A stretch of 64,000 nucleotides of DNA. It comes from Oenococcus oeni DSM 20252 = AWRIB129. Lineage in GTDB: Bacteria > Bacillota > Bacilli > Lactobacillales > Lactobacillaceae. Under the pieces are notes generated by a model. The model made no database searches. It saw only the letters and a list, made by a program, of their open reading frames with translations, and was not told the origin of the DNA. Shown here one piece after another: positions 53,763 through 62,174 of this stretch (position 1 is its first letter; each line of letters opens with the position of its first letter). The position numbers and the translations under genes were made by a program. The stretch covers positions 248,001 to 312,000 of the forward strand of contig NZ_AQVA01000001.1 of NCBI RefSeq assembly GCF_000372485.1. The letters are read 5' to 3'.

Positions 53763-55262
53763 ATGTCGTCACTTGCAGCTATTACTGTCGATCCGAAAAC
53801 CGGCTTTTTTTCTTGGCTGGTTAACGGGTTTAATATTTGGCCTTTCCTGATTTTAGTTTTAGGAATCGCTTTACTTTTAACTTTGATTTTAAAATTTAAA
53901 ATCAATACTTTTGTTACTTTGATCCTTGTTTCAATTATTGTTGCTTTCGCTTTGGGAATGAATCCGGCCGGGATTGCTGCGGCAATACAAAACGGAATTG
54001 GTGGAACCTTGGGCGAATTGGTTGTTGTCTTCGGATTTGGTTCTATGATCGGCCGCTTGGTTTCCGATTCCGGTGGTTCTTATCGAATTGCCAAAACTTT
54101 GATTGCTAAATTCGGACGGAAAAGGCTCCAATGGGCGGTTGCTTTTGCTTCGTTTATTATTGGAATTTCCCTGCTGTTTGAAGTTGGATTAGTTGTTTTG
54201 ATTCCAATCGTCTTTACGATCGCCTTGGAAGCCGATGTTCCTTTGCTCTATTTGGGTATTCCAATGGCGACCGCCTTGTCGGCGGCCCAAGGCTTTCTGC
54301 CTCCTCAACCATCACCGACGGCGGTCAGCAATCTTCTTGGTGCCAACATGGGAATGGTCTTGATTTATGGAATTATCGTGGCAATTCCGGCGATGATTAT
54401 CGCTGGTCCTGTGTTTACGAGAATAGCCCAAAAATATGTACCAAAAGCTTTTAAAATTACCAAGCATCTAGACGCTTTGGGAACAGTTAAGGAATTTAAA
54501 TTAGAGGATACCCCGTCATTTGGAATTTCTATTTTGACTTCCTTGATGGCAGTTATCTTTATGGTTATTACAACAATTATTACGATGGTTGTTAATGGTG
54601 GAAAAAAGGTTTACACCGGTACGATCGGTGATGCTGCATGGAAGGCAATGAGAACTGCGGACCAAAAAGGTTATCTGCTTCATCCAACAACTTTTCAGAA
54701 AATCATTGCTTTTCTTGGCAATCCTTTAATTGCGATGGTAATTGCTTTATTGTTTGCTCTTTGGTCAATGGGACCGCTTCAGGGGCGTTCGATTAAAGAT
54801 GTTAATAATACATTAACCGATGCTATCAAATCGATTGCGAATTTGCTGATGGTTATTGGTGGTGGAGCTGCCTTTAAAGGTGTCCTGACTTCCGGTGGAA
54901 TTTCAACCACAATTGCTCAGGCCTTTGCTCACTCGTCAATGTCGCCGATTCTGTTTGCCTGGTTGGTTGCTGTAATAATTCGTGTTTCAGTTGGTTCGGC
55001 GACTGTTGCCGGAATGACTTCAGCTGGTATTGTTGCTCCGATTGTAGCTTCGCAAACAGCTATTAACCCGGCATTTGTTGTTTTGGCTATCGGTGCCGGT
55101 TCGCTAGCTGCCAGCCATGTTAACGATGCTGGTTTCTGGATGTTCAAGGAATTCTTTGATTTGGATGTTAAAGAAACTTTGAAAACCTGGACTGTATTGG
55201 AGACTTTGATTTCCGTAGTTGGATTATTAATGGTTCTTTTGTTGTCGACGATTTTCCACTGA
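53763..55262 (+). CDS. gntP: gluconate permease (GntP family)
   Basis: About 499 aa from the ATG at 53763. The in-frame TTG at 53745 is rejected because GGAGG would fall inside the gene. A membrane protein of about 12 helices with FGSMIGRLVSDSGGSYRIA, LPPQPSPTAVSNLLGANMG and NDAGFWMFKEFFDLDVKETLKTW, all typical of GntP symporters. It follows gntK by 34 bases. Together they allow gluconate uptake and phosphorylation. Confidence 0.92.
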   Translation: MSSLAAITVDPKTGFFSWLVNGFNIWPFLILVLGIALLLTLILKFKINTFVTLILVSIIVAFALGMNPAGIAAAIQNGIGGTLGELVVVFGFGSMIGRLVSDSGGSYRIAKTLIAKFGRKRLQWAVAFASFIIGISLLFEVGLVVLIPIVFTIALEADVPLLYLGIPMATALSAAQGFLPPQPSPTAVSNLLGANMGMVLIYGIIVAIPAMIIAGPVFTRIAQKYVPKAFKITKHLDALGTVKEFKLEDTPSFGISILTSLMAVIFMVITTIITMVVNGGKKVYTGTIGDAAWKAMRTADQKGYLLHPTTFQKIIAFLGNPLIAMVIALLFALWSMGPLQGRSIKDVNNTLTDAIKSIANLLMVIGGGAAFKGVLTSGGISTTIAQAFAHSSMSPILFAWLVAVIIRVSVGSATVAGMTSAGIVAPIVASQTAINPAFVVLAIGAGSLAASHVNDAGFWMFKEFFDLDVKETLKTWTVLETLISVVGLLMVLLLSTIFH

Positions 55263-55268
55263 TTATTG

Positions 55269-55297
55269 TTGATTAAATTATCAAGTCAGCGTATTAT
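55269..55297 (+). promoter_or_regulatory. rplK promoter
   Basis: TTGATT and TATTAT with a 17-bp spacer, just after gntP. It gives an expected start near 55304. The roughly 80-nt leader contains a GTAGC / GCTAC hairpin (about 55331-55346) with a flanking CGG / CCG pairing, which could be a ribosomal-protein autoregulatory site. Confidence 0.6.
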
Positions 55298-55383
55298 TAA
55301 CTCTGCATGTTTTAAACGATCATGTGCGGAAGTAGCGTCACGGCTACGTTTCCACCGCTAGATTTATGAGAGGAGACATTATC

Positions 55384-55974
55384 GTGGCAAAAAATGTCGT
55401 AAAAATTGTTAAATTACAAATTCCAGCCGCTAAAGCTACTCCAGCCCCACCGGTTGGACCAGCTTTAGGACAAGCTGGTGTTAATATTGGTGAATTTACC
55501 AAGAGTTTTAATGCACAGACAAAGGATATGGTGGGATCAATCGTTCCAGTCGTAATTTCGGTTTACGAAGACCGTTCATACACTTTTGTATTAAAGACCC
55601 CACCGGCTTCTGACTTATTACGGAAAGCAGCTAAGGTCGACAAAGGTTCGGGACAACCGAATACTTTGAAAGTTGCTAACGTGACTTCAGCACAAATTGA
55701 AGAAATTGCTAAGACCAAGCTGCCTGACTTGAATGCCGGCAGCCTTGAAGCAGCTATTAACATTGTTAAGGGAACGGCTCGTTCAATGGGATTTCTTGTT
55801 GATGGCAAATCCCTTGATCAAGGTGCTGCCCGTCTGGCAACCGGTGCTGAAATTGCCGAAGCCGAAGCTGAAGCTGAAGCTGAAGGTGCTGCTGCCGAAG
55901 CTGGCGTTACGGTCAAAAAAGATGATGAAGATGCTGATGCAACTGATACTCCAGCGGAAGGGAGCGCTGAATAA
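55384..55974 (+). CDS. rplK: ribosomal protein L11 with acidic C-terminal tail
   Basis: The GTG at 55384 ([18 protein letters not shown]) is chosen over the ATG at 55366 because AGAGGAGA lies between them and L11 proteins start here. The 141-residue L11 body is complete ([29 protein letters not shown]). About 55 extra residues follow, dominated by Ala, Glu and Asp with an AEAEAEAE run encoded by a hexanucleotide repeat. The stop overlaps the rplA start by one base. The tail should extend from the ribosome stalk base. Confidence 0.93.
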   Translation: MAKNVVKIVKLQIPAAKATPAPPVGPALGQAGVNIGEFTKSFNAQTKDMVGSIVPVVISVYEDRSYTFVLKTPPASDLLRKAAKVDKGSGQPNTLKVANVTSAQIEEIAKTKLPDLNAGSLEAAINIVKGTARSMGFLVDGKSLDQGAARLATGAEIAEAEAEAEAEGAAAEAGVTVKKDDEDADATDTPAEGSAE

Positions 55975-56666
55975 TGGTTAAGAAACACAGTAAAAAATAT
56001 TTAGCTGCCGCCGAGAAAATCGACCATTCCAAAAAGTATTCACTTGTCGATGCCGCAACTTTGGTAAAAGATATTTCATTTACCAATTTTGATTCCAATG
56101 TTGAAGTTGTATTTGATTTAAATGTCGATACAACTAAAGCGGATCAACAATTACGTGGTGCAATTGTTTTGCCGAATGGATCTGGTAATCCAAAAACGGT
56201 TGTTGTTTTTGCCGATGGTGAAAAAGCCAAAGATGCTACTCAAGCCGGTGCTGATTTCGTTGGTACTGATGATTTGATCCAAAAAGTTCAGAGCGGTTGG
56301 ACTGATTTCGATGTTGCAATCGCAACTCCTGATCAAATGGCCAAAGTCGGTCGAGTTGGTCGCGCTTTGGGTCCTAAAGGCCTGATGCCAAACCCTAAGG
56401 AAGGCACTGTAACGATGGATGTTACAAAAGCCGTTAGTGATGCCAAGGGTGGTCAAGTAACTTACCGGACTGATAAAAATGGTAATGTTGCCGTTCCGGT
56501 TGGAAAAGTTTCTTTTGATAGTGATAAGTTAGCTGAAAATATCAAAAGTGTTTCTTCAACGATTCTTGGCGCTCGTCCAAGCACTGTTAAAGGAACTTAT
56601 GTATTAAGTGCTCACTTGGCTTCAACAATGGGACCTGGTGTTGAACTTGATGTTTCTTCATTATAA
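55974..56666 (+). CDS. rplA: ribosomal protein L1
   Basis: A 230-aa L1-stalk protein. [17 protein letters not shown] at the start and [21 protein letters not shown] in the middle are diagnostic, and the C-terminus [23 protein letters not shown] is complete. It is coupled to rplK by a one-base overlap and followed by a terminator before the rplJ unit. Confidence 0.97.
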   Translation: MVKKHSKKYLAAAEKIDHSKKYSLVDAATLVKDISFTNFDSNVEVVFDLNVDTTKADQQLRGAIVLPNGSGNPKTVVVFADGEKAKDATQAGADFVGTDDLIQKVQSGWTDFDVAIATPDQMAKVGRVGRALGPKGLMPNPKEGTVTMDVTKAVSDAKGGQVTYRTDKNGNVAVPVGKVSFDSDKLAENIKSVSSTILGARPSTVKGTYVLSAHLASTMGPGVELDVSSL

Positions 56667-56683
56667 TTAGCAAGTATTTTCCG

Positions 56684-56710
56684 AACGACTTGAGAAATCG
56701 AGTCGTTTTG
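56684..56710 (+). terminator. terminator after rplA
   Basis: AACGACTTGA-GAAA-TCGAGTCGTT stem (one G-T pair) with a GAAA tetraloop and a TTTTG tail. Confidence 0.85.
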
Positions 56711-56739
56711 TGTATCATCATTAAAGTAAATATCGTTTT

Positions 56740-56858
56740 TACCTAAGACGTCGGTTGCCGTAAGGTGTAATTCCTGCCGAGGAAAGCTAAGCTTTTTTAT
56801 GGCCGCGTCTATTGCGCGGTTTTCTTATGTGTAGAACTATTTACGGAAAGGATATCTC
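56740..56858 (+). promoter_or_regulatory. L10 leader (rplJ-rplL autoregulatory RNA)
   Basis: The leader before rplJ contains CTAAGACGTCGG...TTGCCGTAAGG...CCTGCCGAGG, the kink-turn/multi-stem layout of the L10(L12)4-binding ribosomal leader. It ends with an attenuator-like GCCGCG...CGCGG hairpin with a T run. AAAGGA is the ribosome-binding site. Confidence 0.75.
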
Positions 56859-57452
56859 ATGAGCGAAAAAACGATTGCAGTCAAAGCTCAAAAAGTTGAC
56901 GAAGTTGCTGATATGTTTTCAAATTCCGTATCGGCGGTTGTTGCTGACGTGCGTGGTTTGACTGTTGCCCAGGCTGATGATTTGCGGGCCCAGCTTCGTG
57001 ACGAAGGCGTTTCACTCAAGGTTATCAAAAACAAGATTTTAACTCGTGCAGCTGAAAAAGCTGGTTACCAAGAGTTAAATGATTTGTTCAAGGGACCTTC
57101 AGCAATTGCCTTTTCTAAAGAGGATGTGGTTGCCCCTGCTCGAATTTTAAAGAAATTCAGTGGTACTGCTGATGCTTTGGAATTAAAAGGTGGAGTCATC
57201 GATCGCAAAGTTGCGGATCTTGACACAATTAATCGTTATGCTGCATTGCCTTCCAAGGAGACTTTGCTCCAGCAATTACTTGCCGAATTCCAGTCACCGC
57301 TCCGCAGCTTTATGTACGCAGTTAAAGCTGTTGCCGAAAAGCGCGAAGCAGATGGTGAAACAGCTGAGACTCCAGCACAGGAAACAGCTAGTGACGATTC
57401 AAAATCTACAAAGGCTGAAGCATCCGATGCTTCGACTACTGAAAACAAATAA
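56859..57452 (+). CDS. rplJ: ribosomal protein L10 with C-terminal tail
   Basis: A 197-aa stalk base protein that carries L7/L12 dimers. VADMFSNSVSAVVADVRGLTV and VIKNKILTRAAEKAG are family blocks. The family length is about 166-170, and here an extra tail of about 30 residues rich in Glu, Thr, Ala and Ser follows (ETAETPAQETASDDSKS). rplL follows after 34 bases. Autoregulation by the upstream leader is expected. Confidence 0.95.
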   Translation: MSEKTIAVKAQKVDEVADMFSNSVSAVVADVRGLTVAQADDLRAQLRDEGVSLKVIKNKILTRAAEKAGYQELNDLFKGPSAIAFSKEDVVAPARILKKFSGTADALELKGGVIDRKVADLDTINRYAALPSKETLLQQLLAEFQSPLRSFMYAVKAVAEKREADGETAETPAQETASDDSKSTKAEASDASTTENK

Positions 57453-57486
57453 AGCGCAGAATTAATCTGCATATTGGAGGAAAAAC

Positions 57487-57852
57487 ATGGCATTTGATAA
57501 AGATGCAATTATCGCTTCTTTGAAAGAAGCTTCAATCCTCGATTTAGCCGACTTAGTTAAGGCAATCGAAGACGAATTCGGTGTTTCGGCTGCTGCTCCA
57601 GTCGCAGCAGCCGGCGCTGCTGGCGACGATGCTGCAGCTAAAGATTCATTCGATGTTGAGTTAACTGAACCAGGACAGGCTAAGATCGGTGTTATTAAGG
57701 CCGTTCGTGACGCAACCGGCCTTGGTTTAAAAGAGTCTAAAGACTTGGTTGACGGTGCACCATCAGTTATTAAAAAGGACTTGAACGAGTCTGATGCTAA
57801 TGACTTGAAGTCAAAGCTCGAAGCAGCCGGCGCTACTGTTACCCTTAAGTAA
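57487..57852 (+). CDS. rplL: ribosomal protein L7/L12
   Basis: A 121-aa stalk protein. N-terminal dimerisation domain, a short Ala/Gly hinge ([17 protein letters not shown]) and the C-terminal factor-binding domain ([27 protein letters not shown]) are complete. GGAGG precedes the ATG. A perfect terminator follows. Confidence 0.97.
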   Translation: MAFDKDAIIASLKEASILDLADLVKAIEDEFGVSAAAPVAAAGAAGDDAAAKDSFDVELTEPGQAKIGVIKAVRDATGLGLKESKDLVDGAPSVIKKDLNESDANDLKSKLEAAGATVTLK

Positions 57853-57866
57853 TTTAAGATTTTTTT

Positions 57867-57889
57867 AAAACCGCTTAAGCGGTTTTTTT
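57867..57889 (+). terminator. terminator after rplL
   Basis: AAAACCGCTTAAGCGGTTTT, a perfect palindrome followed by TTTG. Confidence 0.9.
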
Positions 57890-57916
57890 GTCTCTTAATT
57901 TCAATTTTCCTCAGGA

Positions 57917-57922
57917 TATAAT
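57917..57922 (+). promoter_or_regulatory. -10 box for the biotinyl-like gene, leaderless
   Basis: TATAAT ends 8 nt before the ATG at 57931. Confidence 0.55.
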
Positions 57923-57930
57923 GAAGAGAT

Positions 57931-58167
57931 ATGAAAGAAGAAAGATCGATTAGAATTCTGGCTCCGGTTGCAGGCAGAATTACTGATATTCAAGTTAAGC
58001 AAAAAGAGAAGGTTAATGCTGGTGATGTTATTGGCACATTGAGTGTTAATAATGTTAAAAACGAAATATTGAGTGAAACGACCGGGATTATTTCTTCAAT
58101 TAATGTCAATGTTGGAGATCGAGTAATTGCAACCGATACTTTGTTTGAAATAGCGAGCGATGAATAA
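57931..58167 (+). CDS. biotinyl/lipoyl-like domain protein without the modified lysine
   Basis: A 78-aa single-domain protein. The strands APVAGRITDIQVKQKEKVNAGDV and TGIISSINVNVGDRVIATDTLFEI match the two halves of a biotinyl or lipoyl domain. At the hairpin where biotin proteins have AMKM, this has VNNVKNEI, with Asn41 in the place of the modified Lys, so it probably carries no cofactor. The 3' end overlaps the methyltransferase gene by 8 bases, suggesting co-expression. Role unknown. Confidence 0.6.
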   Translation: MKEERSIRILAPVAGRITDIQVKQKEKVNAGDVIGTLSVNNVKNEILSETTGIISSINVNVGDRVIATDTLFEIASDE

Positions 58168-58774
58168 AAAACAGGAACAATATTTTACAAATCAGCCGAC
58201 TTCGGCACATGATTTGCATACAATTAATTTTAATTTTGCCGGCAGGGAACTTATTTTCAAAACAGATGCCGGTGTTTTTTCAAAGTTAAGAGTGGATTTT
58301 GGTACGAAGGTTCTTTTGGAAACTATTCATAGCCATTTTCAAGAACTTCCAGACGGAAAAATTCTCGATCTCGGTACCGGTTACGGACCAGTCGGTATCA
58401 GTCTCAAAGCGCTTAAGCCAGATTTGAAGATTGATATGGTTGATGTCAATCAGCGTTCTTTAAATTTGGCAAAAAATAATTTGGAACTGAATGATTTTTC
58501 AGCGAATGTTTTTCAGTCCAATATTTATGAAAATGTTACTGGCAGTTACGCAGCGATCATTGTTAATCCACCAATCAGAGCCGGGAAAACCGTTGTTACC
58601 AAAATGCTTGTAGAAAGTAAAAAGCATTTAATCAACGGAGGCATAATTTTAGCTGTTCTCCAGAAAAAGCAGGGAGCGCCTTCAGCCGAAAAGAATCTTA
58701 AAAATACATTTGAAAATGTCGAAATTCTAAAACGCAATAAAGGTTACTATGTCTTACAATCAGTCAATGACTGA
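58160..58774 (+). CDS. class I SAM-dependent methyltransferase (RsmC/RlmG-like)
   Basis: A 204-aa methyltransferase. The SAM-binding loop ILDLGTGYGPVGIS is near residue 70 and the catalytic NPPIRAGK near 135, as in N2-guanine rRNA methyltransferases of the RsmC type. N-terminal YFTNQPTSAHDLHTINFNFAGRE is typical of the short Gram-positive members. It overlaps the biotinyl-like gene and tadA. The exact rRNA target is not known. Confidence 0.85.
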   Translation: MNKKQEQYFTNQPTSAHDLHTINFNFAGRELIFKTDAGVFSKLRVDFGTKVLLETIHSHFQELPDGKILDLGTGYGPVGISLKALKPDLKIDMVDVNQRSLNLAKNNLELNDFSANVFQSNIYENVTGSYAAIIVNPPIRAGKTVVTKMLVESKKHLINGGIILAVLQKKQGAPSAEKNLKNTFENVEILKRNKGYYVLQSVND

Positions 58775-59219
58775 AGAATTCATGCAATTGGCCTTAAAGC
58801 AGGCCCAGACGGCTTTTGATGAAGGAGAAGTCCCAATTGGGGCGGTCTTGGTTAAAGATAACCAAGTGATTGCAGCCGACCATAATCGAAAAGAACAATC
58901 CGGAATTGCTACGGCTCATGCCGAAAAATTAGTAATCGAAGGGGCTAATCGTTCTCTGGGTGACTGGCGTTTGAATGATTGCTCCTTATTCGTGACTATC
59001 GAACCCTGCGTTATGTGTTGTGGAGCTATCATTCAAAGTCGAATTCCAAGATTATTTTATGGAGCCGCCGATCCGAAATTTGGTGGTGTTTCTTCACTTT
59101 ATCATTTGTTGGAAGATAGTCGCTCAAATCATTTTGTCGAGGTATATCCGGATGTTTTGGCCAAACAATCGGCTAATTTAATGCAGGATTTTTTCAGAAA
59201 GCTAAGAAAAAATCAATAA
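58767..59219 (+). CDS. tadA: tRNA-specific adenosine deaminase
   Basis: About 150 aa. It deaminates A34 to inosine in tRNA-Arg(ACG). The zinc and catalytic motif is THAEKLVIEGA with HAE, and the cysteine pair is PCVMCCGA. The conserved start MTEEFMQLALKQAQ places the ATG at 58767, overlapping the methyltransferase stop. An ATG at 58749 would add six residues. The 148-bp gap after it holds no SRP RNA, although that gene often follows tadA in Gram-positives. Confidence 0.92.
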   Translation: MTEEFMQLALKQAQTAFDEGEVPIGAVLVKDNQVIAADHNRKEQSGIATAHAEKLVIEGANRSLGDWRLNDCSLFVTIEPCVMCCGAIIQSRIPRLFYGAADPKFGGVSSLYHLLEDSRSNHFVEVYPDVLAKQSANLMQDFFRKLRKNQ

Positions 59220-59367
59220 GAAAGCAGAACTGCATTGTTGATTGAAAGAATCCATTCCCTGGAAGAGATATATAATGTAGCTGAATACTGATCTCGATAA
59301 ATTGTCTCATTTTGGTATCTATTATTAGCAGCGATAGTCTTTACTGTTTGAGGAGTTTTAATTTAAT

Positions 59368-62109
59368 ATGGATGACAAAGATTTTGCTGAAATCGATTTA
59401 AAAGAGTTATACAAGCAACTGGATTCGAACAAGAACGGTCTTACACAATCGCAGGCCGAACAAAAATTAAAAAAATTCGGTTCAAATATTATTACCCGCG
59501 CACGCGGTGAATCTCAAATAAAAACTTTTTTTAAATCTTTTAGCAGCATGATGGCAATTTTGCTCTGGGTATCCGGTATTATTGCGATTTTTGCCGGAAT
59601 TACCGAACTGGGAATTGCTATTTGGGCTGTTAACGTTATAAACGGCCTTTTTTCGTTCTGGCAGGAATTCGCTGCTAAAAAAGCAACTGATTCTTTAATG
59701 AAAATGCTCCCAACATATGCCAGCGTCTATCGCGACGGAAAATTAACAAAAATTGAAGCAACGAAAATGGTTCCGGGAGATATTTTTTCGATACAGGCTG
59801 GTAATTCAATTTCGGCCGATGCTCGTTTGATCGAAACTGATGAATTGCAAGTCGACGAATCAGCACTAACTGGCGAATCGACACTTATCAGTAAATCGCC
59901 CGACTATTCAAAAGGGCAGGGCAAGTTTGCTTACGGAAATCTGATATATGCCGGAACGACTGTTTCCGTTGGAACTGGTTTGGCAATTGCCTTGTCAACC
60001 GGCATGAAAACAGAGTTTGGAAAAATTGCCCAATTAACGCAGACAGCTAAACGGGTTGATTCCCCTCTGCAGATCGAACTGAATCGTTTGACTCGGCAGT
60101 TGTCAATCATTGCCATTTCGATCGGAGTTGTCTTTTTCTTCGCTGCCGTCTTTTTGGTTAAAAATCCAATTGCCAAGTCCTTTATATTTTCTTTGGGAAT
60201 GATTGTTGCATTTATTCCGGAAGGTCTCTTACCGACAGTCACACTTTCTTTGGCACAAGCTGTTCAACGGATGGCTCATAAAAATGCCTTGGTTAAGAAT
60301 CTTAATTCGGTTGAGACCCTGGGTGAAACAACGGTTATCGCGACAGATAAAACCGGTACCTTAACGCAGAATCAGATGACGATTAATCATATTTGGACCA
60401 AAGAATCCGAATATGAGGTCTCGGGCGAAGGCTACATTAATAATGGTGAAATTCGGGAGAAAAACAAGCCGGTTGTTTTAAGTGAACATTCATCTTTAGA
60501 ACAATTAATTAAAATTGCCAGTCTTGATAACGACACAGAAGTTCAAGCACCAAAATCTTTAAAAGACAGTCCGAAAATAATTGGCACTCCTACCGAGGCT
60601 TCTTTGACGATTTTGACTGAAAAATCAGGAATCGATTTTGTTGCTTTGAAAAAGAAAATGCCTCGAATTCACGAAGTTCACTTTGATTCTCGTCGTCAAA
60701 GAATGAGTACCATTCATCAACTTGCTGACAATAAAAGGGTTATTTTTACGAAAGGGGCTTTGGATTTTGTTCTTCAAGTTACCGATAGAATTTTAGATAA
60801 TGGAAAAGTTCGTTCGATCACGGAAAACGATAAAAAAGAAATCCTCGATGCCAATCGAAAATATGCCAGCGATGGTCTGCGTTCTTTGGCTTTTGCCTAT
60901 CGCGAGACTGATAATAAGGTTGATCCAAAAGAATACAAAATTGATAATACGGAAGAACATTTAATTTTTGTTGGCCTGGCGTCAATGTCAGACCCACCTC
61001 GTCCACAAGTCTATCAGGCAGTTAAAAAGGCTCATTCAGCCGGAATCAAGATTATTATGGTAACCGGTGATTCAGAACTGACGGCCAAGTCGGTAGCTAT
61101 GAAAATTGGATTGGTATCAAAAAAGGTGCAGGTTGTTACCGGAGAGAGACTCAGCCGGATGAATACCGATCAATTGAAGAAAGCCCTTAGCGGTGAGATT
61201 ATTTTTGCAAGGGTCGCTCCGGAACAAAAATATCAAATTGTCACAACTCTTCAATCGATGGGTCATATCGTTGCTTCGACCGGTGATGGAGTGAATGATG
61301 CTCCTGCTTTAAAACAAGCCAATATCGGTGTTGCAATGGGTGTTTCCGGGACTGATGTTGCTAAAGATGCTGCTGATATGATTTTAACCGATGATAATTT
61401 TGCTTCGATCGTATCAGCGATTGAAGAAGGACGAGCGGTTTATTCCAATATTCAAAAATTCCTGCTTTATATTTTGAACTCTAATATGCCGGAAGCCATT
61501 CCGTCGGTTTTGTTCTTGCTTTCCGGAGGAATTATTCCGCTTTCACTAACGGTTATGCAGATTTTAACGGTTGATCTCGGAACCGATATGTTGCCGGCTT
61601 TGGGTTTGGGAGCCGAGAAGATCGAGGCTGGCGTCATGGAACAGCCGCCGCGGGATCGCAAGGCCCACTTGTTAACAAAAAATCTTTTAGTCAAAGCTTT
61701 TGGCTGGTATGGACTTTGGGGGTCAATTATTTCGACCGCCGCGTACTTCTTTATTAACTGGACACTTGGCTGGCCTGGGCAAGCACTTGTTTCCTCCGGG
61801 GCAAATTATCGTGAAGCGACAACGATGACCTTAGCAGCAATTGTTTTCTTTCAGATTTCGGCTGCAATTGATGCCCGGACGGAAAAAATTTCAGTCTTTA
61901 AAATTGGGATTTTTTCCAATCACCATGTCGATTTTGGGATTTTCTTCGAAATTTTACTTTTAATTGTATTAATGTACGTTCCTTTTTTGCAGAATTTGTT
62001 TGAAACAGCCCCTCTAAAACCGCTTGAGTGGCTTCTTCTGGCCTGTGTTCCGCTACCAATGATTTTGCTCGAAGAAGGGCGAAAAGCCTGGGTTAGAAAG
62101 CATGATTAG
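59368..62109 (+). CDS. P-type cation ATPase, Na,K-ATPase-like
   Basis: A 913-aa P2-type ATPase. N-terminal actuator domain with the TGES loop (ESALTGESTL) and M4 VAFIPEGLLPTVTLSLAQ are followed by the phosphorylated Asp327 in DKTGTLTQNQM. TGDGVNDAPALKQA comes next, and an M6 region reads TVDLGTDMLPALGLGAEKIE. The PEGL in M4 (PEAL in Ca2+ pumps), the VKNLNSVETLGET block and DLGTDMLPA in M6 match the type IIC Na,K-ATPase style more than SERCA-type LAB pumps. Ion specificity is inference. GAGGAG precedes the ATG. No regulatory subunit gene is adjacent. Confidence 0.88.
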   Translation: MDDKDFAEIDLKELYKQLDSNKNGLTQSQAEQKLKKFGSNIITRARGESQIKTFFKSFSSMMAILLWVSGIIAIFAGITELGIAIWAVNVINGLFSFWQEFAAKKATDSLMKMLPTYASVYRDGKLTKIEATKMVPGDIFSIQAGNSISADARLIETDELQVDESALTGESTLISKSPDYSKGQGKFAYGNLIYAGTTVSVGTGLAIALSTGMKTEFGKIAQLTQTAKRVDSPLQIELNRLTRQLSIIAISIGVVFFFAAVFLVKNPIAKSFIFSLGMIVAFIPEGLLPTVTLSLAQAVQRMAHKNALVKNLNSVETLGETTVIATDKTGTLTQNQMTINHIWTKESEYEVSGEGYINNGEIREKNKPVVLSEHSSLEQLIKIASLDNDTEVQAPKSLKDSPKIIGTPTEASLTILTEKSGIDFVALKKKMPRIHEVHFDSRRQRMSTIHQLADNKRVIFTKGALDFVLQVTDRILDNGKVRSITENDKKEILDANRKYASDGLRSLAFAYRETDNKVDPKEYKIDNTEEHLIFVGLASMSDPPRPQVYQAVKKAHSAGIKIIMVTGDSELTAKSVAMKIGLVSKKVQVVTGERLSRMNTDQLKKALSGEIIFARVAPEQKYQIVTTLQSMGHIVASTGDGVNDAPALKQANIGVAMGVSGTDVAKDAADMILTDDNFASIVSAIEEGRAVYSNIQKFLLYILNSNMPEAIPSVLFLLSGGIIPLSLTVMQILTVDLGTDMLPALGLGAEKIEAGVMEQPPRDRKAHLLTKNLLVKAFGWYGLWGSIISTAAYFFINWTLGWPGQALVSSGANYREATTMTLAAIVFFQISAAIDARTEKISVFKIGIFSNHHVDFGIFFEILLLIVLMYVPFLQNLFETAPLKPLEWLLLACVPLPMILLEEGRKAWVRKHD

Positions 62110-62174
62110 TTTAAAATTATGCTAATTATCTAGTTTTCACTATACTTAAATCATTAAATAAAAGGAATGATGTT

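Noticed and set aside
59220-59367. Gap after tadA examined for SRP RNA (scr/ffs)
   Set aside because: The conserved GGAAGGAAGCAGCC-type core is absent; only short AT-rich sequence is present.
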